The notes under the pieces were generated by a model. The model was not told the origin of the DNA. It saw only the letters and a program-made list of their open reading frames with translations, and searched no databases. A stretch of DNA of 64,000 nucleotides from Burkholderiales bacterium (GTDB lineage: Bacteria > Pseudomonadota > Gammaproteobacteria > Burkholderiales > WYBJ01), in NCBI GenBank assembly GCA_020848435.1, contig JADLAC010000026.1, positions 1 to 64,000 of the forward strand, in the 5' to 3' direction. Position numbers and translations under genes: made by a program. Position 1 is the first letter of the stretch, and each line of letters starts with the position of its first letter. Shown here piece after piece: positions 42,577 to 51,263 of the stretch.

Positions 42577-43314
42577 GTGACCGAGCCTTCCGCTGCTGCC
42601 CGCTCCGAATTGGCGCCGACCGGTACGTTGCGGGTCGGTATCAACATGGGCAATTTCCTGTTGACGCGCAAGGATCCCGCCACCGGCGAGGCCGCCGGCA
42701 TCGTCGTGGACCTCGGACGCGAGCTGGGGCGCCGCCTCGGCGTCCCGGTCCGGATTCTGCAATACGAGAATCCCGGCAAGCTCGCGGATGCCGCCAAGAC
42801 CGGCGTCTGGGACGTCGGTTTTCTGGGCGCCGAGCCGCAGCGCGCGCAGGAGATCGACTTTACCCCGGCTTACGTCGAGATCGAGTCCACCTACCTGGTG
42901 CCGCCCGGATCGCCGATCCGGAGAATCGAGGACGTGGATCGCGCGGGCGTGCGCATCGCCATCTCGGAGCGCAGCGCCTACGACCTGTATCTCACGCGCA
43001 ATCTCAAGCACGCCGAGCTGGTGCGCGAGCGCGGCGCGGAGAACGTCTTCAAGCGCTTCGTCGACGACAAGCTCGACGCGCTCGCGAGCTTGCGGCCGCG
43101 GCTCATCATCGATCATGCCAATCTGCCCGGCTCGCGCATCCTCGACGGCAATTTCACCTCGGTGCAGCAGGCGTCCGGGACGCCGAAGGGGCGCCCGAAC
43201 GCAGCCCGCTATCTGCGCGAGTTCATCGAGCACGTGAAGGCGTCAGGCCTGGTGGCGCAATTGATCGAAAAGAACAACGTGCAAGGGCTTACGGTCGCGC
43301 CCAAGGCGGATTGA
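42577..43314 (+). CDS. Substrate-binding-domain protein (PBP2 type) without signal peptide
   Basis: A 245-aa protein with the amino-acid-binding-protein fold (SBP_bac_3): TLRVGINMGNFLLT, GIVVDLGRELGRRLGVP, VGFLGAEPQRAQEIDFTPAY and LVPPGSPIRRIEDVDR. The start is GTG 42577 with GAGGTGA upstream, and the protein begins MTEPSAAARSEL, with no export signal visible. It may be cytoplasmic, or exported by another route. No ABC transporter genes are nearby. Confidence 0.88.
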   Translation: MTEPSAAARSELAPTGTLRVGINMGNFLLTRKDPATGEAAGIVVDLGRELGRRLGVPVRILQYENPGKLADAAKTGVWDVGFLGAEPQRAQEIDFTPAYVEIESTYLVPPGSPIRRIEDVDRAGVRIAISERSAYDLYLTRNLKHAELVRERGAENVFKRFVDDKLDALASLRPRLIIDHANLPGSRILDGNFTSVQQASGTPKGRPNAARYLREFIEHVKASGLVAQLIEKNNVQGLTVAPKAD

Positions 43315-43530
43315 GGCGCGGCGGGCGTTGCGCGCGGAGATCGAGACGCGGCGCCGGCAGTGAGGGCACGGCGAAAGCGCGCCTGAAGCGCGCGCCGATG
43401 CGCCTTGAGGCGGGTTTCGCCCCTTGCCTGTCTACGGCGGAACTTGCGACGCGATGGACCACGGCGCGATTCCGGCGCGCGGCGCGGCTTCGAAACGAGG
43501 GAGGGCCGGGTTGCGTCCAGTCGGCGTATC

Positions 43531-44787
43531 GTGAGCGTGGACACGAGAGTCTCGACGCTCGCGCCGTTTCGAATCCGCAACTTCCGATTCCAATGGCCAG
43601 CGGATCTCGCTACCTCGTGGGCGTTCGAAATGGAGACGCTCATACTCGGCTGGTACGTGCTGGTCGAGACGGGCTCGGTGTTGCTGTTGACGCTGTTCGC
43701 CTCACTGCAATACATCGGTACGCTGGTCGCGCCGATGTTCGGCGTCCTCGGCGATCGGATCGGACACCGCAACACGCTGTGCGGCATGCGCGCGATCTAT
43801 GCGACGCTCGCAGCCACGCTCATGACGCTCTCCTTCACCGGCTGGCTCACGCCGGTGCACGTGTTCGTGATCGCGGCGCTGATGGGCCTCGTGCGTCCTT
43901 CCGATCAAGTCATGCGCTATTCCCTGATCGGCGCGATCATGCCGCCCGATCGCTTGATGATCGCCATCGGCGTGGCCCGCACGACTTCCGATTCGGCACG
44001 CGTGGTCGGGGCGCTCGCCGGTGCTGGACTGGTGGCGAGCCTAGGCATGGGGCCCGCCTATGCGGTCATCGCCTCGCTCTACGGCATCAGTCTCGGCTTG
44101 ACGCTCCAGGTCAAACCAGCCGCACGGCCGGCCGCGGTACGGGTCGGGGCCGTGGCGCTCGCCTCGCCGTGGCGCGATGTGAAAGAGGGTGTGGCGTATG
44201 TGTGGACGCGCACCCATCTGCGCGCGGCGATGCTGCTCGCGTTCCTCGTAAATATGACGGCGTTTCCCCTGGTCATGGGCTTGATGCCATATGTCGCGCG
44301 CGAAATCTATCGTACTGATCAAACGGGTCTCGGCTACCTGGTCGCAAGCTTCGCGTCGGGCGCGTTGTGCGGCTCGCTTGCCATGACCCGGATCGGGCCA
44401 AAGCTGCGGCCCGCGCGCACCATGCTGGTGTTCTGCGCGATGTGGTACGTGATGATCCTGGTGTTCGCGCGCGTGCCGAGCTACGGCGTTGGCTGCCTGG
44501 TGCTCGCCGTTACCGGCTGCTCGCAGAGCATAGGCATGGTGTCGATGTCGACCATGATCCTGCGCAACACCGGGGCGGAGTTCCGCGGCCGCGTGATGGG
44601 CATCCGGATGCTGGCAATCTACGGCCTGGCGATCGGGCTGCTGATCGCGGGCCAGCTCATTCCACGCATGGGCTATCCGCTCACGGCCACGCTGTACTGC
44701 ATTGTCGGATTGTGCACCAGCGCGCTGATCGGCTGGCGCTGGCGCGAGCATGTCTGGCGGCTCGATGCGCCGGCCAACGCGCGCTGA
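43531..44787 (+). CDS. Major facilitator superfamily transporter (first of a tandem pair)
   Basis: A 418-aa membrane protein with about 12 hydrophobic segments (EntS/MFS_3-like). Landmarks are FRFQWPADLATSWAFEMETL, GVLGDRIGHRNTL (motif A), VRPSDQVMRYSLIG and DQTGLGYLVASFASGA. The start is uncertain: GTG 43531 precedes the conserved first segment, while the open frame extends to 43405 with Arg-rich residues. Its end overlaps the start of the second copy by 38 bp. Exporter of an unknown small molecule. Confidence 0.92.
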   Translation: MSVDTRVSTLAPFRIRNFRFQWPADLATSWAFEMETLILGWYVLVETGSVLLLTLFASLQYIGTLVAPMFGVLGDRIGHRNTLCGMRAIYATLAATLMTLSFTGWLTPVHVFVIAALMGLVRPSDQVMRYSLIGAIMPPDRLMIAIGVARTTSDSARVVGALAGAGLVASLGMGPAYAVIASLYGISLGLTLQVKPAARPAAVRVGAVALASPWRDVKEGVAYVWTRTHLRAAMLLAFLVNMTAFPLVMGLMPYVAREIYRTDQTGLGYLVASFASGALCGSLAMTRIGPKLRPARTMLVFCAMWYVMILVFARVPSYGVGCLVLAVTGCSQSIGMVSMSTMILRNTGAEFRGRVMGIRMLAIYGLAIGLLIAGQLIPRMGYPLTATLYCIVGLCTSALIGWRWREHVWRLDAPANAR

Positions 44788-46042
44788 GCCCGCGGCGCCA
44801 AGCTCCGCGCTCGCCCCGTTCCGGGTGCGCAATTTCCGTTTCCAGTGGCCGGCAGATTTGTCCGCGTCGTGGGCGTTCGAAATGGAAGCGCTTATCCTCG
44901 GCTGGTACATCCTGGTCGAGACCGGCTCGGTGTTCCTCCTCACCGCGTTTGCGTCCTTGCAGTGGATCGGCGTGCTGGTCGCGCCGCTGTACGGCGTGGT
45001 GGGCGATCGTATCGGCCACCGCAACCTGCTGCTCGCCATGCGCGCGTTTTACGCGCTCCAGGCGGGCTTGCTCATGGCCCTCGCGTTCACCGGCGCGCTT
45101 ACGCCCTGGCTCGTCTTCATCGTATCGGGCGCGATGAGCATGGTGCGGCCGTCCGACCTCGTGATGCGCTATGCACTGGTTGGCAACAACATCCCCAGCG
45201 AGCACTTGATGGCGGCCACCAGCATCGAACGAACGACCTCGGATTCGGCCCGCGTGGTGGGCGCGTTGAGCGGCGCCGGGCTCATTGCGTCGCTAGGCAT
45301 CGGTCCGGCTTACGTGGTCATCGCCGCCTTCTATGTGCAGAGCGTGCTGCTCACCCTAGGGGTGCGCGTGGCGGCGTCGCAAGCTTCGCGCCGAGACGCC
45401 GCGCGCCCGGCGCGGTTGTCGCCGCGGCGCGATCTGCTGGAGGCGTTTCGCTACGTGCAGCGCACACCGCTGCTGTTCGGCACGATGTGGCTCGCGTTTC
45501 TCGTCAATTTCACCGCGTATCCCGTGACGCTCGGCCTGCTGCCGTATGTCGCGAAGAATCTCTATCACACCGACCAGACGGGGCTCGGCTACCTCGTGGC
45601 GGGGTTCGCCTTCGGCGCCTTGATCGGCTCGCTCGCGCTCATGCGCTTGGGGCGCTCGGTTCCGGCGGGGCGCACGGCGCTCGCGTGCGCCGTCATCTGG
45701 TATGCCATGCTGGCCGTCTTCGCGCATCAGGGCGGGTTGGCCGGCGGGGTGGCTGCCTTGGTAATCGCCGGCGTGGCGCAGAGCTGCTGCCTCATCCCCA
45801 TGTCGGCGGTGCTGCTGCGCCATGCGCAGGAACGCTACCGAGCGCGCGTGATGGGCATACGCATGTTCGCGATCTACGGCCTGCCGATCGGGCTGCTCAT
45901 GGCCGGCCCCCTGGTCGCGAGCTTCGGCTTCGCCATCATGGTGACCCTCTATAGCGCGTTCGGCATCGCCTGCACGTTGTTCATTGCCCGGCACTGGCGC
46001 GCCGAGCTGTGGCGCATGCACGCCCCGGCCAATCGTGGCTGA
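44750..46042 (+). CDS. Major facilitator superfamily transporter (second of a tandem pair)
   Basis: A 430-aa paralog of the preceding gene, sharing FRFQWPADLSASWAFEME, GVVGDRIGHRNLL, VRPSDLVMRYALVG and DQTGLGYLVAGFAFGAL, and with a similar C-terminal WRMHAPANRG. The pair arose by tandem duplication. ATG 44750 lies within the last codons of the first copy (another frame); ATG 44765 is an in-frame alternative. Both copies may work as a heteromer or transport related compounds. Confidence 0.92.
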   Translation: MSGGSMRRPTRAEPAAPSSALAPFRVRNFRFQWPADLSASWAFEMEALILGWYILVETGSVFLLTAFASLQWIGVLVAPLYGVVGDRIGHRNLLLAMRAFYALQAGLLMALAFTGALTPWLVFIVSGAMSMVRPSDLVMRYALVGNNIPSEHLMAATSIERTTSDSARVVGALSGAGLIASLGIGPAYVVIAAFYVQSVLLTLGVRVAASQASRRDAARPARLSPRRDLLEAFRYVQRTPLLFGTMWLAFLVNFTAYPVTLGLLPYVAKNLYHTDQTGLGYLVAGFAFGALIGSLALMRLGRSVPAGRTALACAVIWYAMLAVFAHQGGLAGGVAALVIAGVAQSCCLIPMSAVLLRHAQERYRARVMGIRMFAIYGLPIGLLMAGPLVASFGFAIMVTLYSAFGIACTLFIARHWRAELWRMHAPANRG

Positions 46043-46187
46043 GCGGGGCGCGTTTAGCTTCCCGATGTGCCCGCGTCCAGCGCCGCCGGTGATAATGATT
46101 GCCTGCGGCCATGGCATTGAATAGCATCACGGCTCCAGGCGCCACCGCAGCGCGGGCAGCGATCACGATCGATACAAGGAGTTCTCC

Positions 46188-47255
46188 ATGGGCAAGAAGT
46201 ACGACATCCTCATCATGGGCGCATCCTATGGCTCGCTCCTCGCCACCAAGCTGCTGCTCGCGGGCCACACTTGCAAGCTCGTGTGCTTGCCGGCCGAAGC
46301 CGGCCTAATCAATAGCGAAGGCGCGGTGGTGCGCATGCCGGTGAAGGGCCGCGAAGGCCTGGTCGAGATCAACTCGCGCCGGCTCCCCGGCGCGCTCTCG
46401 GCCGCAGGTCCCGATGCGATCGATCCAGGCGCCTACGACCTGGTCGCGCTGGCGATGCAGGAGCCGCAGTACCGGCTGCCGGGTGTGCGCGAGCTGCTCG
46501 ACAAGGTTGCGCGCAGCCGCCGCCCGTGCATGTCGATCATGAACATGCCGCCGTTGCCGTACCTGGCCCGAATCCCTGGCCTCGATGTCGGCACCCTGCG
46601 CGGCTGTTATACCGATGCGAGCGTGTGGGACAGCTTCGATCCGGCATGCATGACGCTGTGCAGTCCCGATCCGCAGGCATTCCGGCCGCCGGAAGACAAG
46701 GTCAACGTGTTGCAGGTTCGATTGCCGACCAATTTCAAGGCGGCGCGCTTCGAATCGGCCGCGCACACGGCGATCCTACGGCAGCTCGAAGACGAGATCG
46801 AGGCGACGCGTTTCGATGACGGCAGCGGGCCGATCGAGCTGCCGGTGAAGCTCAAGGTGCACGATTCGATTTTCGTGCCGCTCGCCAAGTGGAGCATGCT
46901 GCTCGCCGGCAATTATCGCTGCGTGCAGCAAGACGGTATGCGCTCGATCAAGGAGGCGGTGCACAGCGATCTCGAAGCCTCGCGCGCGGTCTACGATTGG
47001 GTCAAGCAGTTGTGCGTTTCGCTCGGCGCCGCCGAACGCGACCTGGTGGCGTTCGAGAAATACGCCAACGCGGCGCTGTCGTTACAGAGTCCTTCGTCGG
47101 CGGCCCGGGCTTTGGCGGCCGGTGCGCCCAATATCGAGCGCGTGGATCGTCTGGTGCAGACCATCGCGAAACAAAAGGGCATGCACTCGGAGGTGGTCGA
47201 TCGGACGGTCGAATTGGTGGACGGCTGGGTGCAAAGGAACCGCAACAAGACGTGA
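46188..47255 (+). CDS. Ketopantoate reductase-like (PanE/ApbA) oxidoreductase
   Basis: A 355-aa protein with an N-terminal Rossmann motif LIMGASYGSLLATKLLLAGH and a later helical domain, as in ketopantoate reductases and related dehydrogenases. The NADPH specificity and Lys/Glu catalytic pair cannot be checked by eye. It is longer and more divergent than PanE, so pantothenate synthesis is not assumed. AAGGAG precedes the ATG. It is the first of three co-directional genes running to 49523. Confidence 0.75.
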   Translation: MGKKYDILIMGASYGSLLATKLLLAGHTCKLVCLPAEAGLINSEGAVVRMPVKGREGLVEINSRRLPGALSAAGPDAIDPGAYDLVALAMQEPQYRLPGVRELLDKVARSRRPCMSIMNMPPLPYLARIPGLDVGTLRGCYTDASVWDSFDPACMTLCSPDPQAFRPPEDKVNVLQVRLPTNFKAARFESAAHTAILRQLEDEIEATRFDDGSGPIELPVKLKVHDSIFVPLAKWSMLLAGNYRCVQQDGMRSIKEAVHSDLEASRAVYDWVKQLCVSLGAAERDLVAFEKYANAALSLQSPSSAARALAAGAPNIERVDRLVQTIAKQKGMHSEVVDRTVELVDGWVQRNRNKT

Positions 47256-47302
47256 GCAGCTGCGGCGCCCACACGCGGGCGCGAGGCAAGGGAGGAAAGC
47301 GC

Positions 47303-48250
47303 ATGAGCATCGAGAAGCTGCACGAGATCGCGCTGTCGGTGCGCAACTGGGGGCGCTGGGGGCCGGACGACGAAATCGGCACGCTCAACTTCATCACGCC
47401 GGCGTCGATTGCGGCGGCCTGCCGGCTCGCGACTCGCGGCCAGGTGTTCTCGCTCGGCATGCCGCTGCAACGCCGGGGACCGCAAAGCGGCCAGCGCGAT
47501 CGCTTCAATCCGATTCACACCATGTTCAGGGACGGCGGCGATGCGCCTCGCGACCGCGCTGCGGTGGTGCGAACGCAGGGCTATGGCGGCGCCGACGACT
47601 GGATCACCATGCCGCTCCAGTGCACCACCCAATGGGACAGCCTCGCGCACGTGTTCTACGACGGCAAGATGTACAACGGCTACGACATCGCGCTCGTCAG
47701 CAGCCACGGCGCGGAAAAGAACGGCATCGAAAAGACCAAGGACAAGATCGTCGGGCGCGGCGTGTTGCTCGATGTCGCGCGCTACAAGGGCGTGCAGCGG
47801 CTCGAACCGGGCTATGCCATCACCCCGGCCGATCTCGATGCGACCGCCGCGGCGCAGAAGGTGACGGTGGAGCCCGGCGACATTCTCATCGTCCGCACCG
47901 GTTTCATGGCGACCTACCTCGAGCGCGGCGATTGGGGCACGTTCGACAGCGATTCCTCGCCGGGGGTATCGGTATACACGGCGCCCTGGATGCACGCGAA
48001 ACAGATCGCGGCGCTCGCCGCGGACAACTATGCCGTGGAGGTGCGCCCGTCCGAGCTGCCGCCCTTCCGCAGCCCGTTTCACAACTGCGCCATCCCGAAC
48101 ATGGGGCTCACGCTCGGCGAGATCTTCTATCTCGAAGACCTGGCGGCCGACTGCGCGGCCGACGGACGATATGCCTTCCTGCTGGTCGCGCCGCCGCTGC
48201 CAGTGACCGGCGGGGTCGGCACGCCGATCAACCCCTACGCCATCAAGTAG
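47303..48250 (+). CDS. Cyclase family protein (kynurenine-formamidase-like)
   Basis: A 315-aa metal-dependent hydrolase of the putative cyclase family. The central segment MPLQCTTQWDSLAHVFYDGK corresponds to the metal-binding HxGTHxD region in altered form (QWDSLAH), and GVLLDVARYKGV, PGDILIVRTGF and FHNCAIPNMGLTLGE complete the fold. Members hydrolyse formyl amides, lactones or amides. GGAGGAAAG precedes the ATG at 47303. It follows the ketopantoate-reductase-like gene by 47 bp. Confidence 0.88.
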   Translation: MSIEKLHEIALSVRNWGRWGPDDEIGTLNFITPASIAAACRLATRGQVFSLGMPLQRRGPQSGQRDRFNPIHTMFRDGGDAPRDRAAVVRTQGYGGADDWITMPLQCTTQWDSLAHVFYDGKMYNGYDIALVSSHGAEKNGIEKTKDKIVGRGVLLDVARYKGVQRLEPGYAITPADLDATAAAQKVTVEPGDILIVRTGFMATYLERGDWGTFDSDSSPGVSVYTAPWMHAKQIAALAADNYAVEVRPSELPPFRSPFHNCAIPNMGLTLGEIFYLEDLAADCAADGRYAFLLVAPPLPVTGGVGTPINPYAIK

Positions 48251-48257
48251 GCACATT

Positions 48258-48341
48258 GGGGTCGGGTCTTGCACGTGGCAGCTCACCGCTGGTTGGACAT
48301 CGAGCGATAGCGATCAACTGAAACACGCAAGACCTGTCCCC
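48258..48341. repeat. 84-bp palindromic intergenic repeat (REP/MITE-like)
   Basis: Terminal inverted arms GGGGTCGGGTCTTGC (48258-48272) and GCAAGACCTGTCCCC (48327-48341) match at 13 of 15 positions. This pattern is like palindromic repeats that flank REP-associated transposases in betaproteobacteria (from memory). No ORF inside. Confidence 0.6.
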
Positions 48342-48416
48342 AGCGAGAGGTGATCCCAGCGAGCGCGCGCGCCCACAGGCATAATCTCGCCGAGGATTCT
48401 TCGCGGAGCGAGCGAC

Positions 48417-49523
48417 ATGAAGGCACTTGTCATCGGCGGCACCGGGCCGTCCGGACCATACACGGTCAACGGGCTCATCGAGCGCGGCTACGACGTCACC
48501 ATCCTGCACGGCGGCCAGCACGAAGTCGAGTTCGCGCAGCAGGTCGAGCACATCCACACCGATCCGCATTTCGCCGAAACCCTGGGCCCGGCGCTCGCGG
48601 GCCGCAGCTTCGACCTGGTGCTGGCCACTTATGGGCGCATGCGCATCATCGCCGAGATCGTTCAAGGCAAGACCGGACGCTTCATCGGCGTCGGCGGCTC
48701 GGCGGTCTATGCGCCGCGCGGCGATCCGCGCTGGGGGCCGCTCGGGCAGCCGACCCTGGTGCCCGAGGACGCGCCGCGCTGCGACGATCCCGCGGGACCG
48801 AAGTTCAACCACCTCATGTGGGTGACCGAGGAGACGGTCATGCGCGCGCATCGCGAGGGTCGCTTCAACGCGACCTACTTCCGTTATCCGCTGCTCTACG
48901 GCGCGCACTGCCCGGCCAATCCCGACTGGAGCATCGTGCGCCGGCTGCTCGACGGCAGGAAGCGCATCATCGTCGCCGCCAACGGCGTGCTCAAGCGCCG
49001 CGGCTATGCAAAGAACGTAGCGCATGCGTTGCTGCTCGCGGTCGACCAGCCGCAAGCCTCCGCAGGACAGATCTACAACATCCGCGACGAACGCCAGTAC
49101 ACCCAGCGCCAGTACGTCGAGTTCATCGCCCGGCACCTCGAACGAGCGTGCGAGATCGTGGAAGTGCTCCCGCCGCTCGCGCAGCGCGTATACAAGGGCT
49201 CGGCAGCAGCGTTCGTCGACTCGCTGATCGAGTTCGACATCACCAAGATACGCACCCAGCTCGGCTATCGCGACGCGGTGGCGCCGGCCGAGGGGCAGGC
49301 CGCGGCGGTCGATTGGCTGCGCGCCAACCCCCCCGAGCCGGGGAGCGAAGTCGAGCGCCAGCTCGGCGATCCGTTCGCCTACGATGCCGAGGATGCGCTG
49401 ATCGAAGCGTGCGCGCGCGGCTATGCGGCGGCCGAGGCGGTTCAGTTCCCGCAGATGCAGACCGGCCACATGTACCGCCACCCGAAGAAGCCGGGCGATG
49501 CGTGGACGCCGCCGAAGCGCTGA
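48417..49523 (+). CDS. NAD-dependent epimerase/dehydratase (extended SDR)
   Basis: A 368-aa extended short-chain dehydrogenase. The Rossmann motif is VIGGTGPSGPYTVNGLIERG; GVGGSAVYAPRG and the FRYPLLYGAH segment follow. The usual YxxxK is not obvious; the region near KFNHLMWVTEETVM may replace it, so catalysis may differ. RGYAKNVAHALLLAVDQP and YNIRDERQYTQRQ match the C-terminal substrate domain. GCGGAGCGA precedes the ATG, and CATAAT at 48380-48385 may be its -10 box. Confidence 0.85.
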   Translation: MKALVIGGTGPSGPYTVNGLIERGYDVTILHGGQHEVEFAQQVEHIHTDPHFAETLGPALAGRSFDLVLATYGRMRIIAEIVQGKTGRFIGVGGSAVYAPRGDPRWGPLGQPTLVPEDAPRCDDPAGPKFNHLMWVTEETVMRAHREGRFNATYFRYPLLYGAHCPANPDWSIVRRLLDGRKRIIVAANGVLKRRGYAKNVAHALLLAVDQPQASAGQIYNIRDERQYTQRQYVEFIARHLERACEIVEVLPPLAQRVYKGSAAAFVDSLIEFDITKIRTQLGYRDAVAPAEGQAAAVDWLRANPPEPGSEVERQLGDPFAYDAEDALIEACARGYAAAEAVQFPQMQTGHMYRHPKKPGDAWTPPKR

Positions 49524-49555
49524 CGCTCAGGCCGCCCGCTTCGCGGATGCGAAGC

Positions 49556-49630
49556 GGGGTCGGATCGGGGTCGGGGTCGGGGTCGGAGCGGGGTCGGACG
49601 GCGGACCAGGGTGGATCGCAGCGGGGTCGG
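49556..49630. repeat. Six GGGGTCGG units with a G-quadruplex motif
   Basis: GGGGTCGG occurs at 49556, 49567, 49573, 49579, 49590 and 49623. Four G4 runs at 49567-49593 separated by TC, TC and TCGGAGC loops form a strong G-quadruplex consensus. It lies in the 146-bp gap between the convergent epimerase and NMT1-like genes. Confidence 0.65.
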
Positions 49631-49669
49631 ACGACGGTCCTGGGGTAAGGTTCCCGAACCCCCGTAAGC

Positions 49670-50587
49670 TCACAGCGAAGGCGGGTCTTCGCGCGCGCTG
49701 CGCTCGGCAAACCGGTTGTCGACGCATTCTTCGTACGAGAGCGCGGTGCGGATGTAGCCCGCGGCGAGCATGGCGTCGCGCAGCCGCTCGATGCCTTCGC
49801 GGCTTACCCTCGGATCGCTGTTCCATAGCCCGCTTCCGCGGTAGCGTTCGAGGCAGGCGGCCAAGCGCTGCACCGGCAGTGTCTCGAAATACGGCGACAC
49901 CGCCGCGGCAAAGTCGCGGGCATCGTGCTGCGCGATCCATTTGAGCGTCCGGTGCATCGCGCGCGTCATGCCGAGCACCGCCTGGGGCTGCGCTTCGATG
50001 TAGCTGCGCGTGGTGTTGAAGCTCGTATAGGATGTCGGGCCGCGCGAGGCGGCGCCATACCATAGGTGTCCGGCGCCGGAATCCAGCAATTCCTCGGCGT
50101 AAGGCTGATACACCTGGATGACATCGACATCGCCCGCCGCCAGCGCGGCGGCGTTTTCCGCCATGGTGCGTGGCGGCGCGAGCGAGACGGTTGCGGGGTC
50201 GATGCCGGCACTGCGCAAATCGTACTGGAGACAAATCCAGGGCGTCGGAACTTCGGTCACGACGCCGAGCGCCTTGCCCGCCAGGTCCTTGGGCTCGAAA
50301 CCGGGGAAGGGTACTCGGCCGACCAAGAAAAAGGGATCGCGCCCGACGACTTCGCAAAAGGCGACGTAGCCGCCCTTGCGGTCCCGGTCGAGCGCGCTCA
50401 TCACGCGCAGCGGCCCGCCCCAGGAGATGTCGCCCGCCCCCGCGCTCAGCGCACCCAAGGTGCGATCGGCGGCGGCGGACATCTTCATCTCCACCTCGAG
50501 GCCTTCCGCGCTGTAAGCGCCGAGCGCTTCGGCGGCGTAGAAGGGCGCATAGAACACGGCACGAAAATTTTCGATCAGCGTAATCAT
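49670..50587 (-). CDS. NMT1/THI5-like substrate-binding protein without signal peptide
   Basis: A 305-aa ABC-type binding protein of the nitrate/sulfonate/thiamine-precursor group: FRAVFYAPFYAAEALGAYS, TLGALSAGAGDISWGGP, FEPKDLAGKALGVV, AAALAAGDVDVIQVYQPY. The protein starts MITLIENFRAV, and no export signal is seen. In families such as THI5 a cytoplasmic homolog makes a pyrimidine, but the conserved histidine of that reaction is not obvious here. GGGAGCC precedes the ATG. No transporter partners adjacent. Confidence 0.88.
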   Translation of the reverse strand: MITLIENFRAVFYAPFYAAEALGAYSAEGLEVEMKMSAAADRTLGALSAGAGDISWGGPLRVMSALDRDRKGGYVAFCEVVGRDPFFLVGRVPFPGFEPKDLAGKALGVVTEVPTPWICLQYDLRSAGIDPATVSLAPPRTMAENAAALAAGDVDVIQVYQPYAEELLDSGAGHLWYGAASRGPTSYTSFNTTRSYIEAQPQAVLGMTRAMHRTLKWIAQHDARDFAAAVSPYFETLPVQRLAACLERYRGSGLWNSDPRVSREGIERLRDAMLAAGYIRTALSYEECVDNRFAERSAREDPPSL

Positions 50588-50738
50588 GGTCGGCTCCCGG
50601 TGTCCGGTCTCGAAAGGATAAGCGACTAAGGGCGGGCATAGGCATTGCGAAAACGCCGGTTACCGATCCTGCCCCGGCCGCGCTTGCCTTCGAGGCGCGC
50701 AGCGGCTAAGGTCCGCGGAATTCATCGAGACTGTTCCC

Positions 50739-51179
50739 ATGAGCGCAACCCCCAACATCATCGACTCGACCAGCGTCATCCGCGAAATCCTCACCATCGC
50801 GCGCACGATCGCCGTGCTCGGCATCAAGACCGAGGCGCAAGCAGGCCAGGCCGCCTACTACGTGCCCAAGTATCTGCAAGCGGCCGGCTACGAGATCATT
50901 CCGGTGCCGGTGTATTTTCCCGAGACGACGGAAATCCTCGGCCGCATGGTCTATCGCAAGCTGGTCGAGATTCCCGGCGAGGTGGATCTGGTCAACGTAT
51001 TCCGCCGCCCGGCGGACATTGCCCAGCACGTCGACGACATGCTCGCGAAAAAGCCGCGCGCGGTCTGGTTCCAGCTCGGCATTCGCAACGACGAAGCGGC
51101 GCGGACGCTGGCCGCGGCCGGCATCCAGGTGATCCAGGACCGCTGCATCATGGTCGATCACCGCCAGCTCATGCGCTAG
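50739..51179 (+). CDS. CoA-binding protein (YccU-like)
   Basis: A 146-aa single-domain Rossmann protein of the CoA_binding family. TIAVLGIKTEAQAGQAAYYV holds the nucleotide loop, followed by YEIIPVPVYFPE, VDLVNVFRRPADIA and a C-terminal VIQDRCIMVDHRQL. Homologs such as YccU bind CoA with unclear roles. It stands alone between oppositely oriented genes. Confidence 0.92.
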   Translation: MSATPNIIDSTSVIREILTIARTIAVLGIKTEAQAGQAAYYVPKYLQAAGYEIIPVPVYFPETTEILGRMVYRKLVEIPGEVDLVNVFRRPADIAQHVDDMLAKKPRAVWFQLGIRNDEAARTLAAAGIQVIQDRCIMVDHRQLMR

Positions 51180-51263
51180 CATCCCACGTCTGACGCTCGC
51201 CATCCCACGCCCATCGCCACGAACACCGGCAGTGCGCTGATCAGCGCCGCACGGCCTGTCCAG

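Noticed and set aside
42334..43233. 299-codon minus-strand ORF overlapping the binding-protein gene
   Set aside because: Antisense shadow; the plus-strand frame carries the binding-protein motifs.
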